This document shows positions 46,721 to 55,703 of a stretch of DNA of 64,000 nt, in pieces. Source of the stretch: Streptomyces iranensis (GTDB lineage Bacteria; Actinomycetota; Actinomycetes; Streptomycetales; Streptomycetaceae); contig NZ_JAGGLR010000016.1 in assembly GCF_017874715.1 (NCBI RefSeq), positions 1 through 64,000 on the forward strand, read 5' to 3'. The position numbers and the translations under genes were made by a program. Position 1 is the first letter of the stretch; each line of letters begins with the position of its first letter. The notes under the pieces are model-generated. The model was given only the letters and a program-made list of their open reading frames with translations. It did no database searches and was not told where the DNA came from.

Positions 46721-47416
46721 TCACGGTGCTCCCGCGTCGCCGCCCACCGCCGCGTCCCCGCCGCGGTGGCCGGAGTTCTCCTCGCGCGGCGCCAGACCGG
46801 CGAAGTCCCCGGTGTCCCCGAGCCGGACGAGGAAGGGCCGGGTCGGGGTGTACCGGATCGCGGTGACCGAGCAGGGCTCGACCGAGATCCGCTGGAAAAG
46901 ATCGAGATGGAGTCCGAGGGCGTCCGCGACCAGTGCCTTGATGATGTCCCCGTGGGAGCACATCAGATAGACCGCGTCGGCGCCGTGCTCCCGCTCGATC
47001 CGGCCGTTCCAGTCGCGCACCGCCTCGACCGCGCGCGCATGCATGGCGCGCATGGACTCGCCACCGGGGAAGGCGGCCGCGGACGGATGCTGCTGGACGA
47101 TGTTCATCAATGGTTCATCGGCGAGCTCGGCCAGCTTCCGGCCGGACCAGTCGCCGTAGTGGCACTCCCCGATCCGGTCGTCGGGGTGCAGCGGCAGTTC
47201 GGGGCGGGCGGCGAGCAGCGGGGCCAGTGTCTCCCGGCAGCGCTGCAGGGGGCTGGTGACGGCGGCGGCGAGCGGCAGTCCGGCCAGTCTGCCGGGCAGC
47301 GCCGCGGCCTGGGCCGTACCGCGCTCGTCGAGGGCGACACCGGGCGTCCAGCCCGCGAGGACGCCCGCGGTATTGGCGGTGGACCGGCCGTGCCGTACGA
47401 GGATCAGCATGGGCAT
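46721..47416 (-). CDS. Histidine phosphatase (phosphoglycerate-mutase) family protein
   Basis: 231 residues from the ATG at 47416. RHG motif with the catalytic His at the start (LILVRHGRSTAN), then ERGTAQAAALPGRL, SPLQRCRETLAPLL, the Glu-bearing IGECHYGDWSG and the second His in MCSHGDIIKAL. It is a probable phosphatase rather than glycolytic mutase. It is the third gene of the conserved DUF3090 set. It ends with a disordered Gly/Asp tail. Confidence 0.9.
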   Translation of the reverse strand: MPMLILVRHGRSTANTAGVLAGWTPGVALDERGTAQAAALPGRLAGLPLAAAVTSPLQRCRETLAPLLAARPELPLHPDDRIGECHYGDWSGRKLAELADEPLMNIVQQHPSAAAFPGGESMRAMHARAVEAVRDWNGRIEREHGADAVYLMCSHGDIIKALVADALGLHLDLFQRISVEPCSVTAIRYTPTRPFLVRLGDTGDFAGLAPREENSGHRGGDAAVGGDAGAP

Positions 47417-47514
47417 GGCTGCCACCCTACGACCCCTCCGGCGCCGCTCAGCGGGGATGCGCACCGATCCCGTACCGGGGTCCCCCTGTGCCGATCGGCA
47501 TCACGCGAGGCACA

Positions 47515-48507
47515 ATGCGCAGCGTGATCGTGGATTGTGCCATCTACCGGGACGGGGCCCGCACCGAGGGACCCGCTGACTTCTCCGACGCCCTGGACGA
47601 GGCGCGCGCTAGTGGGGACGCCTTCTTGTGGATCGGGCTGCATGAGCCGACCGAGAAGGAGTTCGAGCTGGTCACCAGCGAGTTCGGACTGCATCCGCTG
47701 GCCGTCGAGGACGCCCTGTGCGCCCACCAGAGGCCGAAGCTGGAGGTCTATGACGATTCGCTGTTCCTGGTGCTCAAGCCGGTGCAGTACGACGACAAGG
47801 CCGGAACCGTCACCGCGGGTGAGCTGATGGTCTTCGTCGGTGACTCCTTCGTGGTGACCGTAAGGCACGGCGAGGCCAATCCGCTCGGCTCGGTGCGCGA
47901 CCGGCTGGAGAAGATGCCCGAGGTGCTCCAGCACGGCCCTACGGCGGTGATGTACGCGGTCTCCGACGCGGTCGTGGACCACTACCTGGACGTGGCCGAC
48001 GATCTGCACGGGGACCTGGAGGAGCTGGAGACGGAGGTCTTCGCCCCGAACGCGGGCGCCGGGCAGAACACCGCCGGGCGGATCTACGCCTTCAAGCGCG
48101 AGGTGATGGAATTCCGCCGCTCGGCGGGGCCGTTGGAGGAGCCGATGGAGCGGCTCACCGGCGCCGGGGTGCCGTTCGTGCACGAGGGCTCCCGGCCGTT
48201 CTTCCGCGATGTCAGCGACCATCTGACCCGGGTGAACGAGCATGTTGAGGGGCTGGACCGGCTGCTGTCGGACATCCTCTCCGCCCATCTCGCGCAGATG
48301 GGCGTGCGGCAGAACGACGACATGCGGAAGATCTCGGCGTGGGCGGCCATGGCCGCGGTCCCGACGATGATCGCCGGGATCTACGGCATGAACTTCACAC
48401 ACATGCCGGAGCTGAAGCAGCCCTGGGGATACCCGGGGGTGGTCGCGCTCATGGCCGGTGTGATCGCGCTGCTGTACCGCTGGTTCAAGCGGCGTGGGTG
48501 GCTCTGA
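47515..48507 (+). CDS. corA: CorA-type magnesium/cobalt transporter
   Basis: 330 residues from the ATG at 47515; an ATG at 47488 is possible. The large N-terminal cytoplasmic domain is followed by two C-terminal helices and the signature YGMNFTHMPEL between them, which forms the mouth of the pentameric channel. A basic RWFKRR tail follows. It is divergent from the mutase-like gene and convergent on the ferritin-like gene. Confidence 0.93.
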   Translation: MRSVIVDCAIYRDGARTEGPADFSDALDEARASGDAFLWIGLHEPTEKEFELVTSEFGLHPLAVEDALCAHQRPKLEVYDDSLFLVLKPVQYDDKAGTVTAGELMVFVGDSFVVTVRHGEANPLGSVRDRLEKMPEVLQHGPTAVMYAVSDAVVDHYLDVADDLHGDLEELETEVFAPNAGAGQNTAGRIYAFKREVMEFRRSAGPLEEPMERLTGAGVPFVHEGSRPFFRDVSDHLTRVNEHVEGLDRLLSDILSAHLAQMGVRQNDDMRKISAWAAMAAVPTMIAGIYGMNFTHMPELKQPWGYPGVVALMAGVIALLYRWFKRRGWL

Positions 48508-48527
48508 GCAGAGGTCTTGGGGCTCGG

Positions 48528-49334
48528 TCAGACGAACTCGGGCGCCTCGGGCGCGCCGGAAGCGCTCTTCGCGGGTCCGCCCAGCGCGTTCCGCCGCTCG
48601 GGCATCCGCAGTGACACCATGCGCCGCCAGCCCCCCAGCCGCTCGTATGTGTGCAGGGCGTGGATCCCGGCCGCGAGCAGCGCCGACTTCGGCCTGGGCC
48701 AGCCGAGGAGGCGTCCCATGTGGGCCATCACGGCCAGGCCGACGTCCCGGTAGACCTCCGTCTCGACGAGCGCGCTCTCCCGGAGGGTCCGCTGGATGGT
48801 CCGGCCGTATCCGTCGGCGGCCAGGCGCAGCAGCTCCTCGTGGCAGTAGGCGAGGTGGTTGTCCTCGTCGTCGGCGATCATGCGCACCGCGCGGCCGAGG
48901 TCGGGGTGGTCGCCGAAGTACCTGCGCAACATCAGCATCTGGGCGGATGCGCGCTGTTCGGTGACCCGGCTGTGGGCGAGGTAGATCACGATGTCGTGCT
49001 CGGTGAGCGGCTCGTCGCGGCGCAGTTTGTCATGGGCGAGGCCGATGCCGCGCGCCTCCAGGAGCATCGTGTAGTCGGTCTCGCGCGGAACCTCCATGGG
49101 CTCCAGACCGCGCTTGCGGAGCAGGGCATTGAAGATCCGGCCGTGTTTGTCCTCGTCGGCGCCATGGCGGGCGATCTTGGGCGCGAGGTCACGGCGGCTC
49201 TCGGGCACCAGGGCGGCGATCCGGCCGTTCTCCCAGCCTCCCTGGGCCTCCCCGCTGGCCGCGACGGAGCAGAAGAGCCGGAACGACTCGTCGTCGTCGA
49301 GGATCTCCTGGAACACGCTTCTCGCCGAGAGCAT
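48528..49334 (-). CDS. Ferritin-like diiron-fold protein
   Basis: 268 residues from the ATG at 49334 (GGAGG 8 nt upstream). A four-helix bundle with possible iron ligands in ARHGADEDKHGR and IADDEDNHLAYCHEE (ExxH-type pairs), plus an extra helix carrying RVTEQRASAQMLML. It resembles the ferritin-like proteins of actinobacteria that are annotated without function. Cytoplasmic, no signal peptide. A disordered tail ends in APEAPEFV. Confidence 0.8.
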   Translation of the reverse strand: MLSARSVFQEILDDDESFRLFCSVAASGEAQGGWENGRIAALVPESRRDLAPKIARHGADEDKHGRIFNALLRKRGLEPMEVPRETDYTMLLEARGIGLAHDKLRRDEPLTEHDIVIYLAHSRVTEQRASAQMLMLRRYFGDHPDLGRAVRMIADDEDNHLAYCHEELLRLAADGYGRTIQRTLRESALVETEVYRDVGLAVMAHMGRLLGWPRPKSALLAAGIHALHTYERLGGWRRMVSLRMPERRNALGGPAKSASGAPEAPEFV

Positions 49335-49500
49335 CGCCGCCACCTCCGTGCGCTGGTCGTGCGCCGCCGTGCGCAGAAAAAGTCAACGGCCCGGTGGGGG
49401 CGGCGGCAACAGCTGGGGCATCCGGCTCGGCCGAACGGGGGACCCCTCCATACGCCGCGTCCGCGTAACCCCTGGGCGGCGGAGGCGTTGTGCTGGATGA

Positions 49501-49541
49501 CGGCCGTGGCGGGGAAGACCCCCGAGCCCCCACCACGGCCG
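49501..49541 (-). terminator. Hairpin downstream of the F420-type oxidoreductase gene
   Basis: CGGCCGTGG (49501-49509) pairs perfectly with CCACGGCCG (49533-49541); the 23-nt loop also holds GGGG/CCCC. It lies in the 314-bp gap 49335-49648. Confidence 0.5.
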
Positions 49542-49567
49542 CAGAACTTTCCAGATCTTTCCGGCTC

Positions 49568-49640
49568 GGCGCCGGGCCGACACCGTACGCGTGGCGCCGG
49601 GCCGACATGTGCGCGTGGCGCCGGGCCGACATGTGCGCGT
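49568..49640. repeat. Three tandem 24-25 bp repeats after the oxidoreductase gene
   Basis: GGCGCCGGGCCGACATGTGC-type units at 49568, 49593 and 49617, starting 8 bp past the stop codon on the minus strand. Copies 2 and 3 are identical. Confidence 0.85.
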
Positions 49641-49648
49641 TTCGCGCG

Positions 49649-50698
49649 TTACGCGAGCCCGGCCCGCTCCAGGGCCTCGACGCCCGCCCGCAGCCCGGCG
49701 AGCCGCTCCTCCAGCGTGAAGCCCGCGGGCGTGAGCGACAGAGTGGTGACCCCGGCCCCCGCGTACGCCTGCATGCGGTCGGCGATGCGCTCGACGGGGC
49801 CGAGCAGCGCGGTGGAGTCGATCAGCTCGTGGGGGACGGCCGCGGCGGCGCCCTCCCTGTCCCCGGAGAGGTACTTCTCCTGGATCTCGGCGGCCTCCTT
49901 CTCGTACCCCATGCGCTGCGCCAGCTTGTTGTAGAAGTTCTGCTTGGCGCTGCCCATACCGCCCACGTAGAGCGCGGTGTACGGACGGAACTGGTCGGCG
50001 AGGCCGCGGACGTCGTCGCCGAGGGCCATCGGGACGGTGGGCACCACGTCGAAGCCCTCGAGGTCCTTGCCCGCCTTCTCGCGGCCCGCGCGCAGCGAGC
50101 CGAGGGTGGTCTCCTCGGCGTGCTCGGGATCGTAGAACAGGACCAGGGCGCCGTCGGCGATCTCGCCGGTCTGCTCCAGGTTCTTCGGGCCGATGGCCGC
50201 GATGTACAGCGGGATGTACTCCCGCACCGGGTGCACGGTGAGCTTGAGGGGCTTGCCGGGGCCGTCGGGCAGCGGCAGGGTCCAGTTCTGGCCCTCGTGG
50301 GTCAGCCGCTCGCGCGACATCGCCTTGCGGATGATCTCCACGTACTCGCGCGTGCGGGCGAGCGGCTTGTCGAATCGCGCCCCGTACCAGCCCTCGGACA
50401 CCTGGGGCCCCGAGACTCCGAGCCCGAGGCGGAAGCGGCCGCCGGAGAGGGTGTCCAGGGTGGCGGCGGTCATCGCCGTCATGGCGGGCGTGCGGGCCGG
50501 GATCTGGAAGATGGCGGAGCCGACGTCGATGCGCTCGGTCTGCGCGGCGACCCACGCGAGCACCGTGGCGGCGTCCGAACCGTAGGCTTCGGCGGCCCAG
50601 CAGACGGAATAGCCGAGCCTGTCGGCCTCGCGGGCGACCGCGAGGTTGTCCGCGTCCATTCCGGCGCCCCAGTAGCCGAGGTTGATGCCGAGCCTCAT
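49649..50698 (-). CDS. LLM-class F420-dependent oxidoreductase
   Basis: 349 residues from the ATG at 50698 with AAGGGG upstream. Luciferase-like barrel beginning MRLGINLGYWGAG, with IDVGSAIFQIPARTPAMTAMTAATLD and LGLGVSGPQVSEGWYG, typical of F420-binding actinobacterial members. The substrate is unknown; such enzymes reduce or oxidise a wide range of small molecules with coenzyme F420. Divergent from an aldo/keto reductase gene. Confidence 0.88.
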   Translation of the reverse strand: MRLGINLGYWGAGMDADNLAVAREADRLGYSVCWAAEAYGSDAATVLAWVAAQTERIDVGSAIFQIPARTPAMTAMTAATLDTLSGGRFRLGLGVSGPQVSEGWYGARFDKPLARTREYVEIIRKAMSRERLTHEGQNWTLPLPDGPGKPLKLTVHPVREYIPLYIAAIGPKNLEQTGEIADGALVLFYDPEHAEETTLGSLRAGREKAGKDLEGFDVVPTVPMALGDDVRGLADQFRPYTALYVGGMGSAKQNFYNKLAQRMGYEKEAAEIQEKYLSGDREGAAAAVPHELIDSTALLGPVERIADRMQAYAGAGVTTLSLTPAGFTLEERLAGLRAGVEALERAGLA

Positions 50699-50825
50699 AC
50701 CGCACCCCTTACTGATCAGTAACGTCGCTGTTCCGGGGACTCTAGCGCGCATGGCCCCGATACGTCAGCGGTGGGTTATCCACAGGCTCCCACGTGGCGC
50801 TTTGCGGCCAGTAATCTCGACGTTC

Positions 50826-51806
50826 ATGGAGCTAAGGCACCTCGGCCGCACGGGCCTGCGCGTCTCCCGGCTCGGGCTCGGCACGCTCACTTGGGGGCGG
50901 GACACTGACGAACACGACGCCGCGGATCAGCTCAAGGCGTTCTGGGAGGCGGGCGGCACGCTTGTCGACACCGCGGATGTGTACGCGGACGGCGGCGCCG
51001 AATACCTCCTGGGGCAGCTGCTGGAGGGGTTACTGCCCCGGCGCGATCTACAGATCGCGACCAAGGCCGGCAGCGTCCCCGACCCCGACCGCCGCTTCGA
51101 CGCCTCGCGCGGCCATCTGCTGGCCGCGCTGGACGCCTCGCTGGAGCGGCTGGGCACGGACTATGTCGATCTGTGGCAGGTGCACGCCTTCGACCCGTTC
51201 ACCCCGCTCGAGGAGACCCTCCAGGCACTCGACATCGCGGTGAGCAGCGGGCGGGCCCGCTATGCGGGGGTGTCCAACTTCAGCGGCTGGCAGCTCGCGA
51301 AGGCCGCCACCTGGCAGCTGGCCTCCTCGGGCGCGCACACCCGGCTGGCCAGCACGCAGATGGAGTATTCGCTGCTCCAGCGCGGTGTGGAGCGCGAGGT
51401 GCTGCCCGCCGCGCTCGACCTGGGCGTCGGGCTGCTGCCGTCCTCGCCGCTCGGCCGCGGTGTGCTCACCGGCAAGTACCGCCATACGACGCCCGCCGAC
51501 TCGCGCGGCGCCTCTGAACTCGCGGCGTTCGTCGAGCCGTATCTGGACGAGGAGGCGAGCCGCATCGTCGAGGCGGTCGCCATAGCCGCCGACGGCCTGG
51601 CGACCACCGCGCTCAATGTGGCCCTGGCCTGGGTCCGCGACCGTCCGGGCGTCACCGCCCCGATCGTCGGCGCGCGCAACGCCCAGCAGCTGAGGGCGGC
51701 GTTGTCGGCGGAGACCCTTAGTCTTCCGGACGAGATCTGCCAGGCGCTCGACGATGTGTCGGCGCCCGTGCACCGCTATCCCGATCAGGACTGGAGCACG
51801 CTGTGA
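50826..51806 (+). CDS. Aldo/keto reductase
   Basis: 326 residues from the ATG at 50826 (MELRHLGRTGLRVSRLGLGT); longer starts run into the divergent promoter. AKR tetrad: Asp and Tyr in LVDTADVYADGG, Lys in IATKAGS, His in LWQVHAFDP. C-terminal NADP-binding residues lie in PIVGARNAQQL. Substrate unknown. The stop overlaps the next start (GTGA), so it is coupled to the RecD2-like gene. Confidence 0.9.
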   Translation: MELRHLGRTGLRVSRLGLGTLTWGRDTDEHDAADQLKAFWEAGGTLVDTADVYADGGAEYLLGQLLEGLLPRRDLQIATKAGSVPDPDRRFDASRGHLLAALDASLERLGTDYVDLWQVHAFDPFTPLEETLQALDIAVSSGRARYAGVSNFSGWQLAKAATWQLASSGAHTRLASTQMEYSLLQRGVEREVLPAALDLGVGLLPSSPLGRGVLTGKYRHTTPADSRGASELAAFVEPYLDEEASRIVEAVAIAADGLATTALNVALAWVRDRPGVTAPIVGARNAQQLRAALSAETLSLPDEICQALDDVSAPVHRYPDQDWSTL

Positions 51807-54388
51807 GTACCGACCGCCTCGCCGGCGACGCCGCACCCGCGCCCGAGGAGGCCGACCCGGGTTCGCCGGAACCGACAGTGCCGGCGGAGCCGGCGAACAC
51901 CGCGGCCGGCGCGCCGGGTGACCCGGGCGACCCCGCCACCGCGGGGACGGATCCGGACCACGCCCCGGGCGACCACAGCGGGGCCGACGCCGCGGGCGTC
52001 CCCGCGGGGGCGGACCGGAGCGACGCGGGGGCGGCCGCGGCCGCCGGATCCGCGGGACGGGGCGGGGCCGACGAGGCGGGGGCCGACGCCGCGGAGGGCG
52101 AGTCCGGCGACGCCGGGGCGGGCCCCCACGCCGAGGGCGCCACCCCGGAGCAGGCCCCGGCCGGGCAGGGCACATCCGGCCCGGGAGCGGGCCGGGGCGG
52201 CGCCGGGGCGGGCGATGAGGCGGGTGCGGGTTCGGGCGATGAGGCGGGTGCGGGTTCGGGGGATGGCGCTTCCGCACCCGCCGGGCAGGACCCATCCGGC
52301 GACGCCGCAGAAACCTCCGGCGGTGGGGGCAAGGGGCGGCGGTCGGCTGCGGCCGAGGCGTTGGCGGCTGCCGTGCGGGCTGTTGAGAGCGGTGAGCGGT
52401 CGGCGGCGTCGTTCTTCAACGCCGCCCCGGCGACGCGTCCGGCGGCGCCCGCCGCCCCCGCGGCCCCCGCGGCCCCTCGTGAGCGGCCACGTGCGGCGGC
52501 GGCCCCCGCCTCCGCGCCCGCGCCCGCTCCCGTACAGCGGTCGTCGGCCCGTCCGGCGCGTGGGCCGGGGGGCGAGATCCCCGGCGGTGCCGACGTCCGG
52601 GAGGTGCTCGCGGCGGGCGGGGCCCCCGAGACCCTGGCCGGGAAGGTCGCCGAAACCCTCGGGGAGCACGCCGCCGAGGCGCTGCGCGAGGACCCCTGGC
52701 AGCTGCTGGCCGTGCCCGGCGTACGCCCCGACCAGGCGGACGGCTTCGCCCGCTCCCTCCTCGGCCCGGCCTGCGAGCCCGGCGACGAGCGCCGTGCGCT
52801 GGCGCTCACCGGCTGGCTGCTGGAGCGCGCCGCCCTCGAAGGGCACACCGCGCTGGAGTCGTCCGCGCTGCGCGACGCGCTCGCCAAGGCCTCCGTGCCG
52901 GACCCGGACGAGGCGCTGCGCACCGCGATCGCGGAGGGCGTGGTGCTGGTCTTCCAGGACGCGCTCGACGCCCCGGCGGCGGCCCGTCCCCGGGCGGCCG
53001 AGGACGAGGACGCCGAGCAGCCGGTGCGGGTGCTGCTGGGGCTGGACCGCTATGCCCTGGCGGAGGAGAGCCTGGCCGACGGCCTCGCCCGGCTGGCGAG
53101 CACCTTCGCCCCCGCACAGGACGGCGAGACGCCCGTGGGGGATGCCGAGTGGGAGGGCGCCGCGGCCGCCGCGCCGTCCGCCTCCGCCGCGGAGCTCATC
53201 CGTACCGTCGCGGCCCACGGCCTGGTCGCCCACAGCGGTGGCGAGGCGGCGCGCGCCGAACCGGCGGCGCTGGTCGCCGCCGCCCGTGCGATGGGCCTGC
53301 GGGCCTACGCGGCCGCGCACACCGAGGACGGCAGGCGGCGGCTGGCCGCCACACTCGGCGAGGCCCCGGGCACCGGCCCGGACACGGGCCCCGAGGCAGG
53401 CCCGGACGAGGCCCCGGAGGCCACCTCGGCGGCCGTCACGGTCGCCGGGCTGCTGGCCGACGCCGAGGGCCCCGGACGCGACGAGGAGGGCGCGCTGGCG
53501 CTCGATCTGCTTACCGTGCTGGACGCCCCGCAGCTCGATGTGGAAGCGGCCGCGATGCTGGTCGAGTCGCTGCCGGACGGCGCCCGTCTGGTGCTGAGCG
53601 GGGACCCCGGGGTGCTGTGGTCGGCCGGTCCCGGCCGGGTCTTCGCGGACCTGGTGGCAGCCCGCCGCTGCCCGCAGGTCGTCTCCCGTACCCCCGACCC
53701 CGGCCCCATCGGCGAGCTGGTCTCGGGCATCGGGATCGGCGAGCTCAGTCAGGTGGATGCGCCCGGCAAGGAGGTCGTGATCGTGCCCGTGCGGGACGCG
53801 GGCGAGGCGGTGCACCGCACCGTGCAGCTCGTCGCCGACTCGGTGCCCCGTGCGATCGGCATCCCGCCGGAGCAGACCCAGGTGATCACCCCGGGCCACG
53901 GCGGCGCGGCCGGCACCCGCGCGCTCAACGCGGCCCTGAAGGACCGTCTCAACCCCGGCCCCGGCCGGTTCGGCGGCTTCGACCCGGGCGACCGCGTGGC
54001 ATACACCCCGGCCCCGGGCCGTACGGTGCCGGGCACCGTGGTCTCGGCGGACGCCGAGGGGCTGCGTCTGGACTGCGCGGGCACGCCGGTCGTGGTGGTG
54101 CGCGAGGAGGTCGGCGAGCTGGTGCGGCACGGCTGGGCCCTCACCGCGCACCAGGCGGCGGGAGCGCGCTGGCCCGCGGCCGTGGTGGTGCTGCCGGGCG
54201 ACGCCACAGCGGGGCTGACCCGGGCCTGGGTCTACACGGCCTTCGGCCGCGGTGAGCGCCATCTCTCGGTGGTGCACGGCGCGGATGCGGCGCTGCCGCG
54301 AGCGGTGGCGGAAATCCCCTTCAAGGACCGCACCACCCGCCTGCGCGCCCTTCTCCAGGCCCAGGTCCCACCCGCGCCCACCGGCTGA
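51803..54388 (+). CDS. RecD2-like helix-hairpin-helix protein with degenerate ATPase motifs
   Basis: 861 residues, GTG start overlapping the previous stop. Residues 1 to about 260 are low-complexity Ala/Gly/Pro/Glu. A helix-hairpin-helix part follows (DPWQLLAVPGVRPDQADGFARSLL), as in RecD2. The ATPase core aligns by eye with RecD2, but Walker A is replaced by HSGGEAARAE (477-486, no GKT) and the Walker B acidic pair by VLDAPQLD near 574. The VLSGDPGVLWSAGPGRVFADL block and the C-terminal TAHQAAGARWPAAVVVLPG (UvrD_C_2-like) remain. It is probably a DNA-binding pseudo-helicase. Codon use is normal and the frame is intact. Confidence 0.8.
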   Translation: MSTDRLAGDAAPAPEEADPGSPEPTVPAEPANTAAGAPGDPGDPATAGTDPDHAPGDHSGADAAGVPAGADRSDAGAAAAAGSAGRGGADEAGADAAEGESGDAGAGPHAEGATPEQAPAGQGTSGPGAGRGGAGAGDEAGAGSGDEAGAGSGDGASAPAGQDPSGDAAETSGGGGKGRRSAAAEALAAAVRAVESGERSAASFFNAAPATRPAAPAAPAAPAAPRERPRAAAAPASAPAPAPVQRSSARPARGPGGEIPGGADVREVLAAGGAPETLAGKVAETLGEHAAEALREDPWQLLAVPGVRPDQADGFARSLLGPACEPGDERRALALTGWLLERAALEGHTALESSALRDALAKASVPDPDEALRTAIAEGVVLVFQDALDAPAAARPRAAEDEDAEQPVRVLLGLDRYALAEESLADGLARLASTFAPAQDGETPVGDAEWEGAAAAAPSASAAELIRTVAAHGLVAHSGGEAARAEPAALVAAARAMGLRAYAAAHTEDGRRRLAATLGEAPGTGPDTGPEAGPDEAPEATSAAVTVAGLLADAEGPGRDEEGALALDLLTVLDAPQLDVEAAAMLVESLPDGARLVLSGDPGVLWSAGPGRVFADLVAARRCPQVVSRTPDPGPIGELVSGIGIGELSQVDAPGKEVVIVPVRDAGEAVHRTVQLVADSVPRAIGIPPEQTQVITPGHGGAAGTRALNAALKDRLNPGPGRFGGFDPGDRVAYTPAPGRTVPGTVVSADAEGLRLDCAGTPVVVVREEVGELVRHGWALTAHQAAGARWPAAVVVLPGDATAGLTRAWVYTAFGRGERHLSVVHGADAALPRAVAEIPFKDRTTRLRALLQAQVPPAPTG

Positions 54389-54618
54389 CCGACGGCCCGC
54401 GCCAGGCCCCGCCCCCGACGGGCCCCGCCCCGCGACGGGCCTCCAGCACGCCCCCGGCCCCGGACCGCCCGGCCTCACGACCAGGCGATCCGGGGCCGGG
54501 GTACGGAACCGAGTGACCCGGTTCCGGGCGGCCCGAAGCCACCGCCGGGCCCGAGCCGCCCGGAACCGAGCAGTCCGAAGGCAAACGGCCCGGGGCAAGC
54601 AGCCCCGAGCCCCGGACC
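54389..54618. other. Convergent intergenic region
   Basis: 230 bp. Several short pairs of CCCGGTTCCGGGC/GCCCGGAACCGAG type around 54512-54570 can form hairpins and probably terminate both genes. No ORF with a start signal. Confidence 0.4.
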
Positions 54619-55287
54619 TCAGCTGCCCGGCTCCAGGACCTCCAGGTCGTCCTCGTCCTCGAGCTCCTCGTCGAAGACCGAACTCATGTCGAAGCGGCAC
54701 ACGACCATATGCGGATCCGCCTGGTCGAAGGGGGCGGAGAGCCACTCCCCCGGCTCCGGGGGCTCCTCGGCCGCCACCACCCAGAGCGTGGAGTCGCCCT
54801 CTTCCAGGCCGAATTCCTTGTGCCGAGAGGCGATCTCGTCCGGCTCGAACTCGCCGAAGACCACCCCCAAGGCGGTGTGCACGCTCTCCCCGGCGGCCGC
54901 CCCGTCGCCCTGCTTGCCGTTCCCCGTGTCGATGTCCGGATCCAGGTCGGCGATCCGCTGCGCCTGCGAGAGCAGACGCTGCGGCTCGGCGATGACGTAG
55001 TCCCTGCGGATCAGCACGCTCAGCGCGCTCGGCTCCTCCGGCCCGGTGTAGGCGGGGAGACGGTCGTCACCAGGGATCTCGAAGGGCGTCACCTCGTCGT
55101 AGGCGTCATAGAGCAGCTCGTCGTAGACCTCGGCTGCCGCGGCCAGTTCGTTGAACGCGGCGTAGACGGCCGGATCGCCTTCCCCCGATCGACGTTCGAC
55201 AGCGTCGAGGTGACGATCCAGTGCGGCTTTCACCGCTTCGGCGGCGGCACGTACCTCGGCAGCGGATGGCTGCGCAGCATCAGACAT
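54619..55287 (-). CDS. Conserved acidic protein, function unknown
   Basis: 222 residues from the ATG at 55287; there is no SD site, so the message may be leaderless. A helical N-terminal half (AAEVRAAAEAVKAALDRHLD) precedes an alpha/beta part (SALSVLIRRDYVIAEPQRLL) and a very acidic C-terminus (FDEELEDEDDLEVLEPGS). I recall such proteins as conserved in streptomycetes without a named function. Divergent from the small DUF5703-like gene with only 47 bp between the starts. Confidence 0.75.
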   Translation of the reverse strand: MSDAAQPSAAEVRAAAEAVKAALDRHLDAVERRSGEGDPAVYAAFNELAAAAEVYDELLYDAYDEVTPFEIPGDDRLPAYTGPEEPSALSVLIRRDYVIAEPQRLLSQAQRIADLDPDIDTGNGKQGDGAAAGESVHTALGVVFGEFEPDEIASRHKEFGLEEGDSTLWVVAAEEPPEPGEWLSAPFDQADPHMVVCRFDMSSVFDEELEDEDDLEVLEPGS

Positions 55288-55334
55288 AGTGCAGACGCTA
55301 TCCGTAGCAGGGCAGTTCCCGCACAATAGATGCG

Positions 55335-55523
55335 ATGCCGGAATACGAATTCTGTGATGTGTATGTGCCGCGCGGCGTTTCCCGCAAGGCCACTACCCGC
55401 CTGCTCACCGACCATGCCGAGTACGGACACTGGGAGTTGGATCGCTTGAGACTCAACCCCGACGGCAGCCGCAGAGTGCGATTGCGGCGCCGGATCATCC
55501 GCCAGCTTCGGGCGACCTGGTAG
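55335..55523 (+). CDS. Small basic protein, DUF5703-like, probably leaderless
   Basis: 62 residues beginning MPEYEFCDVYVPRGVSRKA and ending in an Arg-rich helix (SRRVRLRRRIIRQLRATW). No ribosome-binding site precedes the ATG, and a -10-like CACAAT lies 8-13 nt upstream, so translation of a leaderless mRNA is likely. The actinobacterial family has no known role. Confidence 0.75.
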   Translation: MPEYEFCDVYVPRGVSRKATTRLLTDHAEYGHWELDRLRLNPDGSRRVRLRRRIIRQLRATW

Positions 55524-55538
55524 CGGACCGGGACATGA

Positions 55539-55573
55539 CCGGGCGGGCCCCGCCGACCGCGGGGCCCGCCCGG
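55539..55573. terminator. Bidirectional terminator between small gene and chaplin
   Basis: Perfect 15-bp inverted repeat (55539-55553 and 55559-55573) with a 5-nt loop in the convergent gap. Confidence 0.8.
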
Positions 55574-55703
55574 AGTGACGCCACCGTCACCCGACGTATG
55601 GGATCCGGTGTGTGATGTGTGGCGTGTGAGGTGCGGTGCCCGGTGTGTGGTGCGGTGTGGCCGCCGCCCGGCACCTGTCAGCGCCCATCAGCGCGAGGTG
55701 TGA

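Noticed and set aside
51785..54745. A 986-codon open frame on the minus strand opposite the RecD2-like gene
   Set aside because: It is a shadow of GC-rich codon usage: extremely Arg/Gly/Ala-rich, no ribosome-binding site and no recognisable motif, while the plus frame has domain landmarks and proper third-position bias.
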